Counted from the first letter of the stretch, positions 17,858 through 26,789 are shown. The stretch is 64,000 bases of DNA from Treponema sp. (GCA_017484285.1 JAFUTH010000006.1:186001-250000), one strand, 5' to 3'. A program made the numbers and translations. Notes: generated by a model from the sequence alone, not told the origin.

Positions 17858-18300
17858 AAATCAAGGCGAAGTTTGTCGCCCACGCGCACTCCGACTTTTT
17901 CGTACCAGCCCTGCGGAACTTCGAGCGCATAGAGCACTTTTGTGGAGCTTGTAACGTTCGCGAGACTGAACGGCGTCATGTCGAGAATGTCGCGGATCCT
18001 GCCGTTTTTGTCGATGTAGGCGATTGAGAGCGGGTGCGGCGTGTTTTTCATCCAAAAGTCAAGGATTTGCTCTTCCTCAAAGATAAAAAGCATGCCCGTT
18101 CCGTCGGGAATTGTCTGGCGGAACATAAAACCGTTCTGGCGCTCAGCAAATGTGGAAGCAATCTCTGCCTTTACGGTGATTTCTTTGCCGTCCGCGTTCG
18201 TGAGAATGAGTTTTTTGACGGGCAAATTTGATTTTGAAGAGCATGACGAAGAGACAAGAATAAGAAAAAGAAATGAAAATAAAAAGAAAAATTTTCGCAT
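17854..18300 (-). CDS. DUF192 family lipoprotein
   Basis: 148 residues from the ATG at 18300 (AGGA eight bases upstream). Lipoprotein signal MRKFFFLFSFLFLILV with lipobox SSSC. The DUF192 core covers about 35-148: ERQNGFMFRQTIPDGTGMLF, FWMKNTPHPLSIAYID and LEVPQGWYEKVGVRVGD. The family is widespread and secreted, of unproven function. A longer frame starting at 18429 would read through the hairpin repeat and bury the signal peptide. Confidence 0.88.
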   Translation of the reverse strand: MRKFFFLFSFLFLILVSSSCSSKSNLPVKKLILTNADGKEITVKAEIASTFAERQNGFMFRQTIPDGTGMLFIFEEEQILDFWMKNTPHPLSIAYIDKNGRIRDILDMTPFSLANVTSSTKVLYALEVPQGWYEKVGVRVGDKLRLDF

Positions 18301-18317
18301 TTTGAAAATCCTATAAC

Positions 18318-18428
18318 TGTCACGCAGATTCGAAAAATCTAACGATTTTTCTTTCTCATTAAAAACTGATTTTGCGTTAGCAAAATCGAATCCAAACAGG
18401 TGCGACAACGAATGCACCTGGTGTGACA
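18318..18428 (+). repeat. Multi-hairpin intergenic element (copy R1)
   Basis: Within the 138-bp gap are three hairpins: GAAAAATC-TAAC-GATTTTTC (18332-18351), GATTTTGC-GTTA-GCAAAATC (18368-18387) and CAGGTGC/GCACCTG (18397-18420). The first two are bracketed by GATTCG/CGAATC, and the whole by TGTCAC/GTGACA. The GATTTTGC hairpin also occurs at 47331-47350. Confidence 0.75.
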
Positions 18429-18438
18429 ATATAATTTT

Positions 18439-18966
18439 TTATAACGAATCCAAGAATTCATCCCTGGCATTCTCTGCTGTGGTTTTCTGCACATTTGAAG
18501 AGTTTTTCTTGCTGTCAAATGTTTTGGCGTCGACATATTTGAGCGTGAGCGGCTTTTCGAGCGAGAGAATCACGTTTTCGTCGCGCCAGACTGATTTTTT
18601 TGGCGAAAGTTCGTTTGGATTGCCGTATTTTTCGCAGAGCTTTGAGAAGACCGAATAGTGGTCGATTTTGCTGCGGTCGAGGTTGAGCGTGATGACAGAG
18701 AGTTTGTCGTCAGAAAACTGAAACCAGCATCGCTCCAAAAACGAATAGCCGTACTGAGACGCGTCCGTTTCGATGAGCGTCTGCCCGTCCGATGGCGAAA
18801 GCGACACGTCGCGGTCTCCACGGTAGCCGAACTGATGGTCTTTTTTGAGCGCGTCTTTTAAAGAATCGATGTCCATGCCGAGGTGTGCGCCTGAATAGCC
18901 GTTCGGAAGCGAAAAAGCGAGAAACGCAGTGCAAAAAACAGCGGCAAGCGCGAGCAACTTTTTCAT
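18439..18966 (-). CDS. Secreted hypothetical protein
   Basis: 175 residues with a cleavable signal peptide (MKKLLALAAVFCTAFLAFSL). The rest is a small alpha/beta domain with LGMDIDSLKDALKKD and SFLERCWFQFSDDKLSVITL, then a basic, Asn/Ser-rich tail. I do not recognise the family. It starts 3 bp after the stop of the cyclic-nucleotide-binding gene, so the two are probably cotranscribed. Probably periplasmic. Confidence 0.7.
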   Translation of the reverse strand: MKKLLALAAVFCTAFLAFSLPNGYSGAHLGMDIDSLKDALKKDHQFGYRGDRDVSLSPSDGQTLIETDASQYGYSFLERCWFQFSDDKLSVITLNLDRSKIDHYSVFSKLCEKYGNPNELSPKKSVWRDENVILSLEKPLTLKYVDAKTFDSKKNSSNVQKTTAENARDEFLDSL

Positions 18967-18969
18967 GTG

Positions 18970-20172
18970 CTACAGCGTTCCGTTCGCGCGCGCGACCTGC
19001 TTTCGGTAGAATGCAGCCTGTTTTAAAAGCTCAAGGCAGTCAGGAATGAAGATTTTGCCTTTTTCGAATTTGATGAGCGGGCTGTTCATGAAATCACGCA
19101 AAGCGCGCGCCTGCTCGTCCTGAGAGAATCCGCACATTGTCGCAATATCTTCGGCAGTAAATGACGTTTGATACTGAGTGCCCTTTCCGATGGCGAGACG
19201 CATTTTTTCGACTTGGAGCGCAAGCATGTCGGTCATTTTTGCGAGCGGATTGCCGCCGAGCAATGTGTTTGAAAGCTGACGCTGCATTATCCACAGGCGG
19301 TCAGCGAGCGTGTTCGTAAGGCGGGCAATCAACTGCGGCTGGCTTGCGACCATCTGCTCAAAGTTGGATTTGTTAATCGTCATGAGCACGCAGTCTTCTT
19401 TTGCGATTGCGATTGCCGAGCGTGGTTTGTTTTCGAGCAGTGCCATCTCACCAAACATGTCGCCCTTTTTGAGCACAGCGAGCGTGACTTCGGTGCCGTC
19501 GACAATCTTTGAGATTTTGACTTCGCCGGCTTGAATGACAAACATGTCAGCCCCGCTCTGCGCCTCTGAAAAGACCATTGTGCCCTTTGGATACTTTCGG
19601 AGCATGTCCGAAGACGGCTCGAGATAGACGGAACGCGTTTGTTTTTGGAGCACAGCGATTCGCTTGAGCGCCTTCTGTGCGCGCGGACCTTCTTTTGTGG
19701 TTTTGACGTACTGATAATATGCAAAGAATGCGACATCGAATTCGCTCTTGTTGTCAAAATACTCCGCGACGTTAAAAATCTGCTCGAAATTTTCTGATGC
19801 TGAATTAGCGAGCGTCTGCTGCATGAGTGTTTCGTTGAGCACACGCATGCGCTGGGCGAATGTGCGGATAATCTTCATGGCGACCGGCGTGTTTTTTTCG
19901 ATGAGACCGATGTATTGGTCGCGGCGGACGGCAATTCCAGTAACATCGGAGAGAGCGATACAGGTTTCCGACTGAGCGCGCTGCGACATGCAGGCGATAA
20001 CGCCGATAAAATCTCCCGGTCCGAGTATCGTTGGCTGCGTACCGGGAACTGCGCTCTGATGGCTGACTTTTACATGCCCGCTCTGAATGATATAAAACAC
20101 ATCAGCGTCTTCTTTTCCTTCGACGAGAATGTAGGTGTCTTTTCTGAAATTTACGAATGATAACTGTAACAC
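18970..20172 (-). CDS. Protein with two cyclic nucleotide-binding domains and a C-terminal winged-helix-like region
   Basis: 400 residues from a GTG start. The first CNB domain (about 1-115) has a degenerate phosphate-binding cassette (FIGVIACMSQRAQSETCIAL). The second (about 200-310) has a near-canonical cassette, GEMALLENKPRSAIAIA, with the Glu and Arg that bind cAMP/cGMP. A Crp-like HTH may occupy about 340-400 (FTAEDIATMCGFSQDEQARAL). It is probably a cyclic-nucleotide-responsive regulator, though the tandem layout differs from classical single-domain Crp. A TATACT lies about 38 bp upstream. No effector is shown directly. Confidence 0.82.
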   Translation of the reverse strand: MLQLSFVNFRKDTYILVEGKEDADVFYIIQSGHVKVSHQSAVPGTQPTILGPGDFIGVIACMSQRAQSETCIALSDVTGIAVRRDQYIGLIEKNTPVAMKIIRTFAQRMRVLNETLMQQTLANSASENFEQIFNVAEYFDNKSEFDVAFFAYYQYVKTTKEGPRAQKALKRIAVLQKQTRSVYLEPSSDMLRKYPKGTMVFSEAQSGADMFVIQAGEVKISKIVDGTEVTLAVLKKGDMFGEMALLENKPRSAIAIAKEDCVLMTINKSNFEQMVASQPQLIARLTNTLADRLWIMQRQLSNTLLGGNPLAKMTDMLALQVEKMRLAIGKGTQYQTSFTAEDIATMCGFSQDEQARALRDFMNSPLIKFEKGKIFIPDCLELLKQAAFYRKQVARANGTL

Positions 20173-20234
20173 TTTTGGTATCCGCCCATAAATCCAATTA
20201 CTACACAGTATAATGCAAAACGAAAACGTTGTCT

Positions 20235-21242
20235 CTATTTATTTTCGACAAAAATAATCTCGCTCTCAAGCACAATTCCTGTCTTCTCGCGCACGATTTT
20301 TTTTACTTCATCTGAAAGCCGCTTGATGTCGTGCGCCGTCGCCTTTTGCTCCGGGTTGATGATGAAATTTCCATGCCAGGGTGCAATCTGCGCTCCCCCC
20401 ACCGAAAATCCCTTGAGCCCGCATTCGTCAATCACCTTGCCTGCGATGATTCCATGAACCGTGTCGTTTTTAAATGCAGAGCCTGAGCTTGGAGCGCGGA
20501 AATGCCCCTTTTCTTTGCGGGAAGCCACGCAAGTTTCCGATTTTTGCGAATCAAAACCGTCATGAACACGAAAAATTGCAGAAAGAATAATCTTATAGAA
20601 TTCCTCACAGAGCGTTGGAGAGCACAGAGAAGAATTTGAAAAACAATCTCCGTGCGCTCTTTTGCTCTGTGAGGAATTTAAATTCTGAAACGGAGATTTT
20701 TTATATCCCCAATCGGCTTCATTTTTCTCGTAGGTGTGAACCTGCAAATCGCTTGTGTCAAAATACTCCACCGAAACGAGATTGTCGCACGCGCTTACAC
20801 CAAAGCACGTCGCGTTCATAAAAAGCGCGCCGCCCACCGTGCCACTAAGCCCTGTAAAGCCCTCGAATCCGCCGAGGTTGTTTTTTTTGCAGAATGAAAT
20901 CACGCTTCCCCACGAAGCTCCGCAGTCACCTTTTATAAATTTCTCTGCGCGCTTCGTACTGAATTTCACCGCATTCATCTTCCGCGTAGAAACAACCACG
21001 TCCAAGCCGTCATCGCTGATAATCACATTTGAGCCACCACCGAGCACAAAAAAGGGCAGGTTTTCGCTTCTCAGCGTGCGCACTGCATACACGAGGCTTT
21101 CGGAATCTTCTGGCTCAAGGAAAAATTTCGCGTTTCCGCCGACGTGCATGGTGGTGTGCGGGGCAAGGCACTCGTTCGTCTTCACCGTGCCGTGAAAGTG
21201 TTCGTTCTCATTGAAAAACTGTGTGATTTCGCTTAGAATCAT
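20235..21242 (-). CDS. murB: UDP-N-acetylenolpyruvoylglucosamine reductase with repeat-derived insertion
   Basis: 335 residues. It reduces enolpyruvyl-UDP-GlcNAc to UDP-MurNAc with FAD and NADPH. The FAD-binding segment (LGGGSNVIISDDG, GLSGTVGGALFMNA), the catalytic-Ser segment PSSGSAFKN (near 255), HGNFIIN and a terminal Glu (EIIFVE) are present. Between YKKSPFQ (about 180) and IILSAIFRV (about 218), where other MurB proteins have only a short loop, sit about 27 residues encoded exactly by the palindrome at 20599-20678. The core motifs flank the insertion intact, so I expect an active enzyme. The start is fixed by the promoter box 6 nt upstream. Confidence 0.94.
   Translation of the reverse strand: MILSEITQFFNENEHFHGTVKTNECLAPHTTMHVGGNAKFFLEPEDSESLVYAVRTLRSENLPFFVLGGGSNVIISDDGLDVVVSTRKMNAVKFSTKRAEKFIKGDCGASWGSVISFCKKNNLGGFEGFTGLSGTVGGALFMNATCFGVSACDNLVSVEYFDTSDLQVHTYEKNEADWGYKKSPFQNLNSSQSKRAHGDCFSNSSLCSPTLCEEFYKIILSAIFRVHDGFDSQKSETCVASRKEKGHFRAPSSGSAFKNDTVHGIIAGKVIDECGLKGFSVGGAQIAPWHGNFIINPEQKATAHDIKRLSDEVKKIVREKTGIVLESEIIFVENK
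20599..20678 (+). repeat. CACAGAG palindromic element, copy B, inside murB
   Basis: Perfect 15-bp inverted arms (AATTCCTCACAGAGC at 20599-20613, its complement at 20664-20678) plus a weaker inner stem around GAGAGCACAGAGA. Read in the murB frame it is open and codes residues about 189-215. The same family is at 26715-26789 and 41685-41852. Confidence 0.85.
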
Positions 21243-21248
21243 GAAGAA

Positions 21249-21257
21249 AGTATATCA
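21249..21257 (-). promoter_or_regulatory. Extended -10 of murB, 6 nt from its ATG
   Basis: On the complement TGA-TATACT, then TTCTTC, then ATG at 21242. No Shine-Dalgarno. It lies in the 43-bp divergent gap shared with cysS. Confidence 0.65.
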
Positions 21258-21285
21258 GAAACAATGGAATAAAATCGAGGTTTTT

Positions 21286-22842
21286 ATGAGTTTACGCCTT
21301 TTTAATACAATGGGTCGCGCGATGCAGGAATTTGAGCCGATTACGGCGGGGCATGTCGGTTTTTATGGGTGCGGTCCTACGGTCTACAATTACGCGCACA
21401 TCGGAAATCTTCGCGCCTATGTGTTCTTGGATATTCTCGACAAAACGCTTTCATATTTGGGCTACGACATTAAGCATGTTATGAACATCACCGATGTCGG
21501 TCACTTGACGGGCGACGATGACGAAGGCGACGACAAAATGGTCAAATCCGCCGAAGAACGACATCAGAGCGTGCTTGAAGTGGCGCAGTTTTACACCGAT
21601 GCGTTCATGAAGGACATCGACGCGCTCAATATCCGCCACCCCGATGTGATTTGCAAAGCGACCGAGCACATCAACGAAATGATTGAATTGATTAAAAAAA
21701 TCGAGGCGAACGGTCACACCTACATGGCGGGCGGAAACTTGTACTACGACATCTCCACCTACCCCGATTACGGAAAGCTCGCGAACCTTGATTTGGAAAA
21801 ACTCGTTGCAGGCAAGGGAAAGCGAAAGGAAGTCGTAATAGACGAAAACAAGCGAAACCCCGGCGACTTCGTGCTTTGGTTCACAAAATCAAAATTTGAA
21901 AATCAGGCAATGACGTGGGATTCTCCGTGGGGCAGAGGCTACCCTGGCTGGCACATTGAGTGCTCGGCGATGAGCATGAAGTATCTCGGAAAGCACATCG
22001 ACATTCATACGGGTGGAATCGACCATGTGCCCGTCCACCACACAAACGAAATCGCGCAGAGCGAGGGAAGTTTTACAGAAGAAGAGCGAAAGGCGGGTCC
22101 CTGGGTCAAATACTGGATGCACAACGAATTTTTGATTCTCGAAGGCGGAAAAATGAGTAAGTCGAGCGGGCATTTTATCACGCTCCAGACAGAACTTCCG
22201 CCAGAGAAAGGATTTTCGCTTACGAGCAAGGGCTTTGCGCCGCTTGATTACCGATTCTTCCTGCTCGGCGGTCACTACCGAAAGCCTCTCATTTTCTCGA
22301 TGGACGCGCTTGAATCGGCAAAGAACGGACGGGCGGCATTGAACGAGCGCGTGGCAAAACTCATCACAAAAGCTGAGCAAACGGAAAATGTAAAACTGAA
22401 AACTGAAAATTACGTGGAAGTTCTCGGAGAAATCGCAAAGAATCTCGGCGAAACAGAGAATTTAAAGCGATTCCGCGAAGGGCTTGAAAATGACCTTGCT
22501 ACTCCTGTCGCGCTTTCGGCGTTGCAGAAGGCTTCTAACGGGAAAGGGCAGAAGGCAAGCGAGGCTTTGGCAGAAATTTTCGTGATGGATAAAGTGCTTT
22601 CGCTTTCGGTGATTGAAAACGCGATTGCGCTCGCAGAAAAGCAAGCAGAAAAAGCACAAGCCCCGGTTGATGACCACGCAGGCGACCCGGAAGCGGCTGA
22701 AATTACGGCATTGGTTGAAGAGCGCACGGCGGCAAAAAAGGCAAAGGATTTTGCCCGCGCCGACGAAATCCGAAACCAGCTCAGCCAGCGCGGAATCACT
22801 ATTATTGACACGCCACAAGGCCCGACTTGGAAACGAGGCTAA
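21286..22842 (+). CDS. cysS: Cysteinyl-tRNA synthetase
   Basis: 518 residues from the ATG at 21286, preceded by GAGG with 5-base spacing. Class I synthetase: zinc Cys in FYGCGPTVYNYAHIGN with HIGN at 38-41, zinc-site GWHIECSAM, GGIDHVPVHHTNE, and KMSKS near residue 290, then the helical anticodon-binding region. Residues about 366-376 (ENVKLKTENYV) are coded by a short heptad repeat that looks inserted between two helices. A longer in-frame start at 21211 overlaps murB and is not supported. murB is divergent. Confidence 0.96.
   Translation: MSLRLFNTMGRAMQEFEPITAGHVGFYGCGPTVYNYAHIGNLRAYVFLDILDKTLSYLGYDIKHVMNITDVGHLTGDDDEGDDKMVKSAEERHQSVLEVAQFYTDAFMKDIDALNIRHPDVICKATEHINEMIELIKKIEANGHTYMAGGNLYYDISTYPDYGKLANLDLEKLVAGKGKRKEVVIDENKRNPGDFVLWFTKSKFENQAMTWDSPWGRGYPGWHIECSAMSMKYLGKHIDIHTGGIDHVPVHHTNEIAQSEGSFTEEERKAGPWVKYWMHNEFLILEGGKMSKSSGHFITLQTELPPEKGFSLTSKGFAPLDYRFFLLGGHYRKPLIFSMDALESAKNGRAALNERVAKLITKAEQTENVKLKTENYVEVLGEIAKNLGETENLKRFREGLENDLATPVALSALQKASNGKGQKASEALAEIFVMDKVLSLSVIENAIALAEKQAEKAQAPVDDHAGDPEAAEITALVEERTAAKKAKDFARADEIRNQLSQRGITIIDTPQGPTWKRG
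22381..22412 (+). repeat. Heptad GAAAACT repeat (copy S5) inside cysS
   Basis: Four or more 7-base units of the form ACGGAAA, ATGTAAA, ACTGAAA, ACTGAAA. It is related to the A-rich half of the elements at 11104 and 32875 and is translated in the cysS frame. Confidence 0.6.
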
Positions 22843-22918
22843 GTGCTGAATCGCCTAAAAAAATAAGAAAATTGTAACCAAACGACATCATCTGTGTTCA
22901 AAGGAATGAGGAAGGGAA

Positions 22919-23467
22919 ATGCCGGCTGAACAGATACATAAAACATTTAGTGCTCGAAATCCGGCTGACTTCAGGGCGATATACAACGAAACCTTTACGC
23001 TGCTCTACCGAGTGGCCTGGCGCGTTGTAAATGACGAAGAGGCTGCTGAAGACCTTGTTCACGACTCGTACATCAAGGCAAGCGAAAAAAACATGGTTTT
23101 TCCGAGTCTTGACGACGCAAAATTCTGGCTCATCCGCGTGGTAAAAAACGCGAGTCTCAATTATGCAAAGCGAAAGACGCGTGAAGCAAAGGCGTATCAC
23201 AAAGTTCTCTACGAGAGCAAAAAATCTTCCGAGAGCGCGGACACAGCGCTTCTCAAAGAAGACGCAAAGCGAATCGCACTCGAAGCCCTCAACCGTCTGC
23301 CGAAAGGTTTACGCGAAGTCCTCATTCTCCGCGAATACGGAGACCTCAATTACAAGGAAATCGGCAAGGTGCTCGGCATCACGGAAGGCAACGTAAAAAT
23401 CCGCATGTTCCGTGCGCGCGAGCAGCTTGAAAAGATATTGGAGGCTGATGATGTCTACATCTCTTGA
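22919..23467 (+). CDS. ECF-type RNA polymerase sigma factor
   Basis: 182 residues. Region 2 (about 20-85) carries YRVAWRVVNDEEAAEDLVHDSYIKA, the ECF core-binding and -10 helix pattern. Region 4 (about 120-172) has LPKGLREVLILREYGDLNYKEIGKVLGITEGNVKIR, the -35-binding HTH. AGGAAGGG precedes the ATG. The 3' end overlaps the next gene, a membrane anti-sigma, by 17 bp. GTAACC near 22875 and TCTG further on could be an autoregulated ECF promoter, but this is weak. It probably controls an envelope response. Confidence 0.92.
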   Translation: MPAEQIHKTFSARNPADFRAIYNETFTLLYRVAWRVVNDEEAAEDLVHDSYIKASEKNMVFPSLDDAKFWLIRVVKNASLNYAKRKTREAKAYHKVLYESKKSSESADTALLKEDAKRIALEALNRLPKGLREVLILREYGDLNYKEIGKVLGITEGNVKIRMFRAREQLEKILEADDVYIS

Positions 23468-24248
23468 AAAAGATTTACACTCTGTGTACATCGACGGCGA
23501 ATTGCCTGAAAGTTTTGTTTCTCAGTACGAAAACCTTGTCTCTGCAAGCGAAAAGGAAAAAGAAGCCCTCGCAAAAATGCAGAAGCTTCACTCGATTTTA
23601 CAGGAAGATTCTACCGAAAAGACGGTCTCCGAAGCATTTATGAACGCAAGTTTCGAGCGATTGCAGACAAAAATGCGCTATGCCCAGCATGTCACCTTTG
23701 CGAACGAGCAAAAATCATTCATCACGCCGTTCGCAAAATACGCGGCAAGTTTCGCAGCAGCGGCGGCAGTGTTTGCGCTCGTGTTTATTCCCGTTCACTA
23801 CAACTCGCTCTCTCATGCAAAAGAAACGGCAGTCGCGGCTATCTCAATCATGAAGCAGAACCGCATTGAGCCAATCGCAAAAAATGATGTCGTGGTCGAC
23901 GGAAATCTCAAAAAAGAAGATTTGTCAAAGGGCATCGCTGTCAACACCGCGTCCACGCAGGCCGTCGCAAAAGCCGACGCAAGCGCTTCCGCGCAAAACG
24001 ATGCTGAGCCGAGCGACGAAGCCCTTCCCGTCGAACAAAAAACAATCTACGCAACAAACCTTGCCTCAAGCTACGGCGAGCGCACGTCAATCGGACGCAG
24101 ATTCCGCGAGCAGCTGACGGCAGTTGACCCATTCGTTCCCGATTTTTCATCATCTTCCATTACGATTTCTGTTCCCAATTTTCACGAAATCGGTAATAAT
24201 ATCGAGATGATGACTCCTCACAACGAAGAATCTTCTTCTGCGGAGTAA
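23451..24248 (+). CDS. Membrane-bound anti-sigma factor (putative)
   Basis: 265 residues. The cytoplasmic N-terminus (LEKDLHSVYIDGELPESFVSQYENLVSAS) resembles the short helical anti-sigma head of ECF regulators but lacks the HxxxCxxC zinc motif. One transmembrane segment lies at about 100-120 (FAKYAASFAAAAAVFALVFI), then an extracytoplasmic, Ala/Ser/Asp-rich low-complexity tail. I chose the second of two adjacent ATGs (23448, 23451) because GGAGG is six bases away. It overlaps the sigma gene by 17 bp, indicating translational coupling. The role is inferred from position and layout. Confidence 0.8.
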   Translation: MSTSLEKDLHSVYIDGELPESFVSQYENLVSASEKEKEALAKMQKLHSILQEDSTEKTVSEAFMNASFERLQTKMRYAQHVTFANEQKSFITPFAKYAASFAAAAAVFALVFIPVHYNSLSHAKETAVAAISIMKQNRIEPIAKNDVVVDGNLKKEDLSKGIAVNTASTQAVAKADASASAQNDAEPSDEALPVEQKTIYATNLASSYGERTSIGRRFREQLTAVDPFVPDFSSSSITISVPNFHEIGNNIEMMTPHNEESSSAE

Positions 24249-24261
24249 TCGGGAAGCAAGA

Positions 24262-26010
24262 TTGTCCGAGCGCACCAACGATTCTCAGTTCAAGAACACA
24301 TTTTCTCTTCTTTTCAGAAAATACTCATTTTTCCGAGTGCTTTCATACATCTGTGTCATAGCGATTGCGCTCGCTGTCATTTCAGTCGCGACCGTCAAGT
24401 CAAAAAAAGTGCCCGTCATCGACTCGGTGATTCCCGTGGTCGGAGCTCCGGGCGACACGATGATTATCCGCGGCTCAAATTTCGGTGCGTCGCGCGGCAC
24501 GAACTATGTCGAAATCGGCGGAAACAGAATCACGGCAAGCGGATACGTCAACTGGACGGACTCGTTCATCAAAATCATCCTGCCGTCGAACGTACAGGAC
24601 GGGCTTGTCATCGTCGTCACTCACTCTGGGAAATCAAAGCCGGGCTTTTTTGCGAACGAGACGGGCATTCCCATTGCAGTTCCGAGCGACACAAAAACCT
24701 CGCTTCCCACCATCGCGTCGATTTCGCCCGCGCAAGGCTCATACGGTACGATGCTCACCATCACTGGCTCAGATTTCGGCTCAGTGCGTGGCTCAAGCAA
24801 AGTGTACTTTACGGCAAACGTCGAAGAATCAGCGCGCGCTGGTGCACTCGGAAGCGGTCAGGGCGAACTTACCGCAGATTTTGACTTTTCGGTGATTGCG
24901 GCGAGCGAGGCTGACTTTGACTACGAGTCCTGGAGCGATTCAGAAATTCACGTGCGCATTCCAGACGGCGCAGCAAGCGGTTCAGTTTTTGTCGCCACCG
25001 AAAAAGGCAAGAGCAACCTCTTTACGACTGAGGTGGTGCTTCCCGTTGGCAAAAAATCATACACAACGCGAAAAACATACATCTTGCAGGTAAACGCTGA
25101 CATCGACTCGGTGGACACCAAAAAAGGCACGGCTCTCACGCTCAGAGTTCCCCGCCCGCTCATCACGTCATGGCAGCCGATGGTTGAGCTCACCGAATGC
25201 TCGCCCGAGCCGGTCATCGCTGACTACAAGAACACGGTGATTCACCAGATAGAGCTGCAAAAGGCAAGCTCCAAAAGCGAGAAAATCCGTTTCACGCACA
25301 ATTTCGTCGTCTCAAGCTATGCCGTTCAAACCGAAATAAACGCGCGCGCAGTCAAGCCGTACACTCAGAAAAACCGCGTTTTGTTCAAATCGGCGACCAC
25401 TGCCGACGCGCTGATTCAGAGCGCACATGCCGACATCATCGCGCTCGCACAGGAAATCGTCGGAAAAGAGGCAAATCCGTATCTCCAGGCAAAACTCATC
25501 TACGACTACCTGTTGCAGAATTACACGATACGAGCGGAACTCAGAAAGGCTGACCTCTCTCCGCTCGACTTACTCAAAACAAAAAAAGGCGACGCATACG
25601 ATGTCGCGATTTTCTACACGACCCTGCTCCGAGCGCTTGGCATTCCCGCGCAGCCAATTTCGGGCATTCTCGTTGATTCAGAGATGAAATCACGCGCGCA
25701 CTGGTGGACAGAGTTCTATCTTGAGGGATTCGGCTGGGTGCCCGTCGATGTCGCGCTCGGCATGAATCTGCCCTACAAAGCGTTCCGCCCCGTTGAAGAC
25801 GTATCTGCATTTTACTTCGGAAATCTCGATTCGCAGCACGTCGCGTTCTCAAAGGGCTGGAGCGAAATCAAACAGACGATTTCCCAGAACAGCAAAATCG
25901 TCTACCGTCCGAAAACGTACGCATTACAGTCAATTTGGGAAGAGTCCAGCGAGGGAAACGTGAACTACAGCTCGCTGTGGAACGACCCGATTGTGCTTGG
26001 ATTATATTAG
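24262..26010 (+). CDS. Membrane-anchored protein with two IPT/TIG domains and an inactive transglutaminase-like domain
   Basis: 582 residues from TTG at 24262; no other start precedes the N-terminal signal anchor (about 28-48). Two IPT/TIG beta-sandwiches follow (about 52-135 and 145-250, each with a VxPxxGxxGTxxxIxGxxFG-like opening). A transglutaminase-like core spans about 400-510. Where active enzymes have Cys (G-x-C-x-D) it reads G443-D-A445-Y-D447, so the nucleophile is Ala. The His (HWWTEF, near 480) and Asp (PVDVALG, near 497) remain. It is probably a non-catalytic, envelope-facing module. It follows the sigma/anti-sigma pair by 13 bp and may be part of its circuit. Confidence 0.8.
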   Translation: MSERTNDSQFKNTFSLLFRKYSFFRVLSYICVIAIALAVISVATVKSKKVPVIDSVIPVVGAPGDTMIIRGSNFGASRGTNYVEIGGNRITASGYVNWTDSFIKIILPSNVQDGLVIVVTHSGKSKPGFFANETGIPIAVPSDTKTSLPTIASISPAQGSYGTMLTITGSDFGSVRGSSKVYFTANVEESARAGALGSGQGELTADFDFSVIAASEADFDYESWSDSEIHVRIPDGAASGSVFVATEKGKSNLFTTEVVLPVGKKSYTTRKTYILQVNADIDSVDTKKGTALTLRVPRPLITSWQPMVELTECSPEPVIADYKNTVIHQIELQKASSKSEKIRFTHNFVVSSYAVQTEINARAVKPYTQKNRVLFKSATTADALIQSAHADIIALAQEIVGKEANPYLQAKLIYDYLLQNYTIRAELRKADLSPLDLLKTKKGDAYDVAIFYTTLLRALGIPAQPISGILVDSEMKSRAHWWTEFYLEGFGWVPVDVALGMNLPYKAFRPVEDVSAFYFGNLDSQHVAFSKGWSEIKQTISQNSKIVYRPKTYALQSIWEESSEGNVNYSSLWNDPIVLGLY

Positions 26011-26019
26011 GAGGAATGT

Positions 26020-26715
26020 ATGTCTACGAAAGTGTTGTCTGTCGGTGGCTCGATTGTCGCGCCGGAATATCCTGACACGGAATTTGTGTCTCGTTTTGTC
26101 GCAATGGTAAAGGATTTTCTCTCAAAGAATCCTGATGACCGCCTGATTTTAGTCGTGGGCGGCGGCGGACCGGCTCGCATATATCAGAAAGCCTTCCGCG
26201 AAGTGACGGGAACGGCAGAAACTGACGGCACTGACGCCGCTGACTGGATTGGCATTATGGCGACTCGGCTCAACGCGCAGTTCGTCAAAGCGAGTTTCGG
26301 CGATTTGTGCAAAGAAGCAGTCGTCACAGACCCGACGGTGGCAAAAGACTTCACGGGGCGCATTTTGCTCGCTGCGGGCTGGAAGCCGGGCTTTTCTACC
26401 GACAACGACGCGGTGCTTTTGGCAGAAAAATTCGGCGCGGACACGGTGGTGAATCTCTCAAATATCGAAAAAGTCTACACCGATGACCCGCGAAAAAATC
26501 CCAATGCAAAGCCGCTCGATGAAATCTCATGGGCGGACTTCCGAAAAATGGTCGGCGATGAGTGGATTCCTGGCAAAAACTGCCCCTTCGACCCGATTGC
26601 AAGCAAAAAAGCAGAATCACTCGGTTTGGTCGTCATCTGCGCGGGCGGAAAGAACATCGAAAACACGCGCGCGATTCTTGAAAACCACAATTATATTGGT
26701 ACAACGATTAAATAA
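26020..26715 (+). CDS. pyrH: UMP kinase, archaeal/spirochaete type
   Basis: 231 residues of the amino-acid-kinase fold: VLSVGGSIVAPE (phosphate loop), VVGGGGPARIYQKAF, STDNDAVLLAEKFGADTVVNLSNIEKVYTDDPRKNP and CPFDPIASKKAESLGL. The last block is the archaeal-like UMP kinase version, not that of E. coli PyrH. It phosphorylates UMP to UDP. AGGAGG lies 7 bases upstream of the ATG. It sits 10 bp after the TIG/transglutaminase gene and could be cotranscribed. A different amino-acid-kinase substrate cannot be excluded from sequence alone. Confidence 0.85.
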   Translation: MSTKVLSVGGSIVAPEYPDTEFVSRFVAMVKDFLSKNPDDRLILVVGGGGPARIYQKAFREVTGTAETDGTDAADWIGIMATRLNAQFVKASFGDLCKEAVVTDPTVAKDFTGRILLAAGWKPGFSTDNDAVLLAEKFGADTVVNLSNIEKVYTDDPRKNPNAKPLDEISWADFRKMVGDEWIPGKNCPFDPIASKKAESLGLVVICAGGKNIENTRAILENHNYIGTTIK

Positions 26716-26789
26716 AATTTCTCACAGAGACCACAGAGAATTTTTTTTTAGAAAACTCTCTGTGTACTCTTTAGCTCTGTGAGGGATTT
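26715..26789 (+). repeat. CACAGAG palindromic element, copy A, intergenic
   Basis: Imperfect 15-bp arms (AAATTTCTCACAGAG at 26715, complement of CTCTGTGAGGGATTT at 26775-26789) with a second inner stem of CACAGAGAATTTT and AAAACTCTCTGTG. It begins at the pyrH stop and supplies the stop codon of the convergent glucosaminidase gene. Confidence 0.8.

Noticed and set aside
20173..20234. Gap between the cyclic-nucleotide-binding gene and murB considered as a regulator binding site
   Set aside because: It contains only a -10-like TATACT. No TGTGA-N6-TCACA or similar palindrome is present.
26715..26789. Palindrome after pyrH considered as an ordinary terminator
   Set aside because: It is a copy of the element also found inside murB and the FGGY kinase, and no clean T run follows the stem on either strand. 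It may still terminate transcription incidentally.
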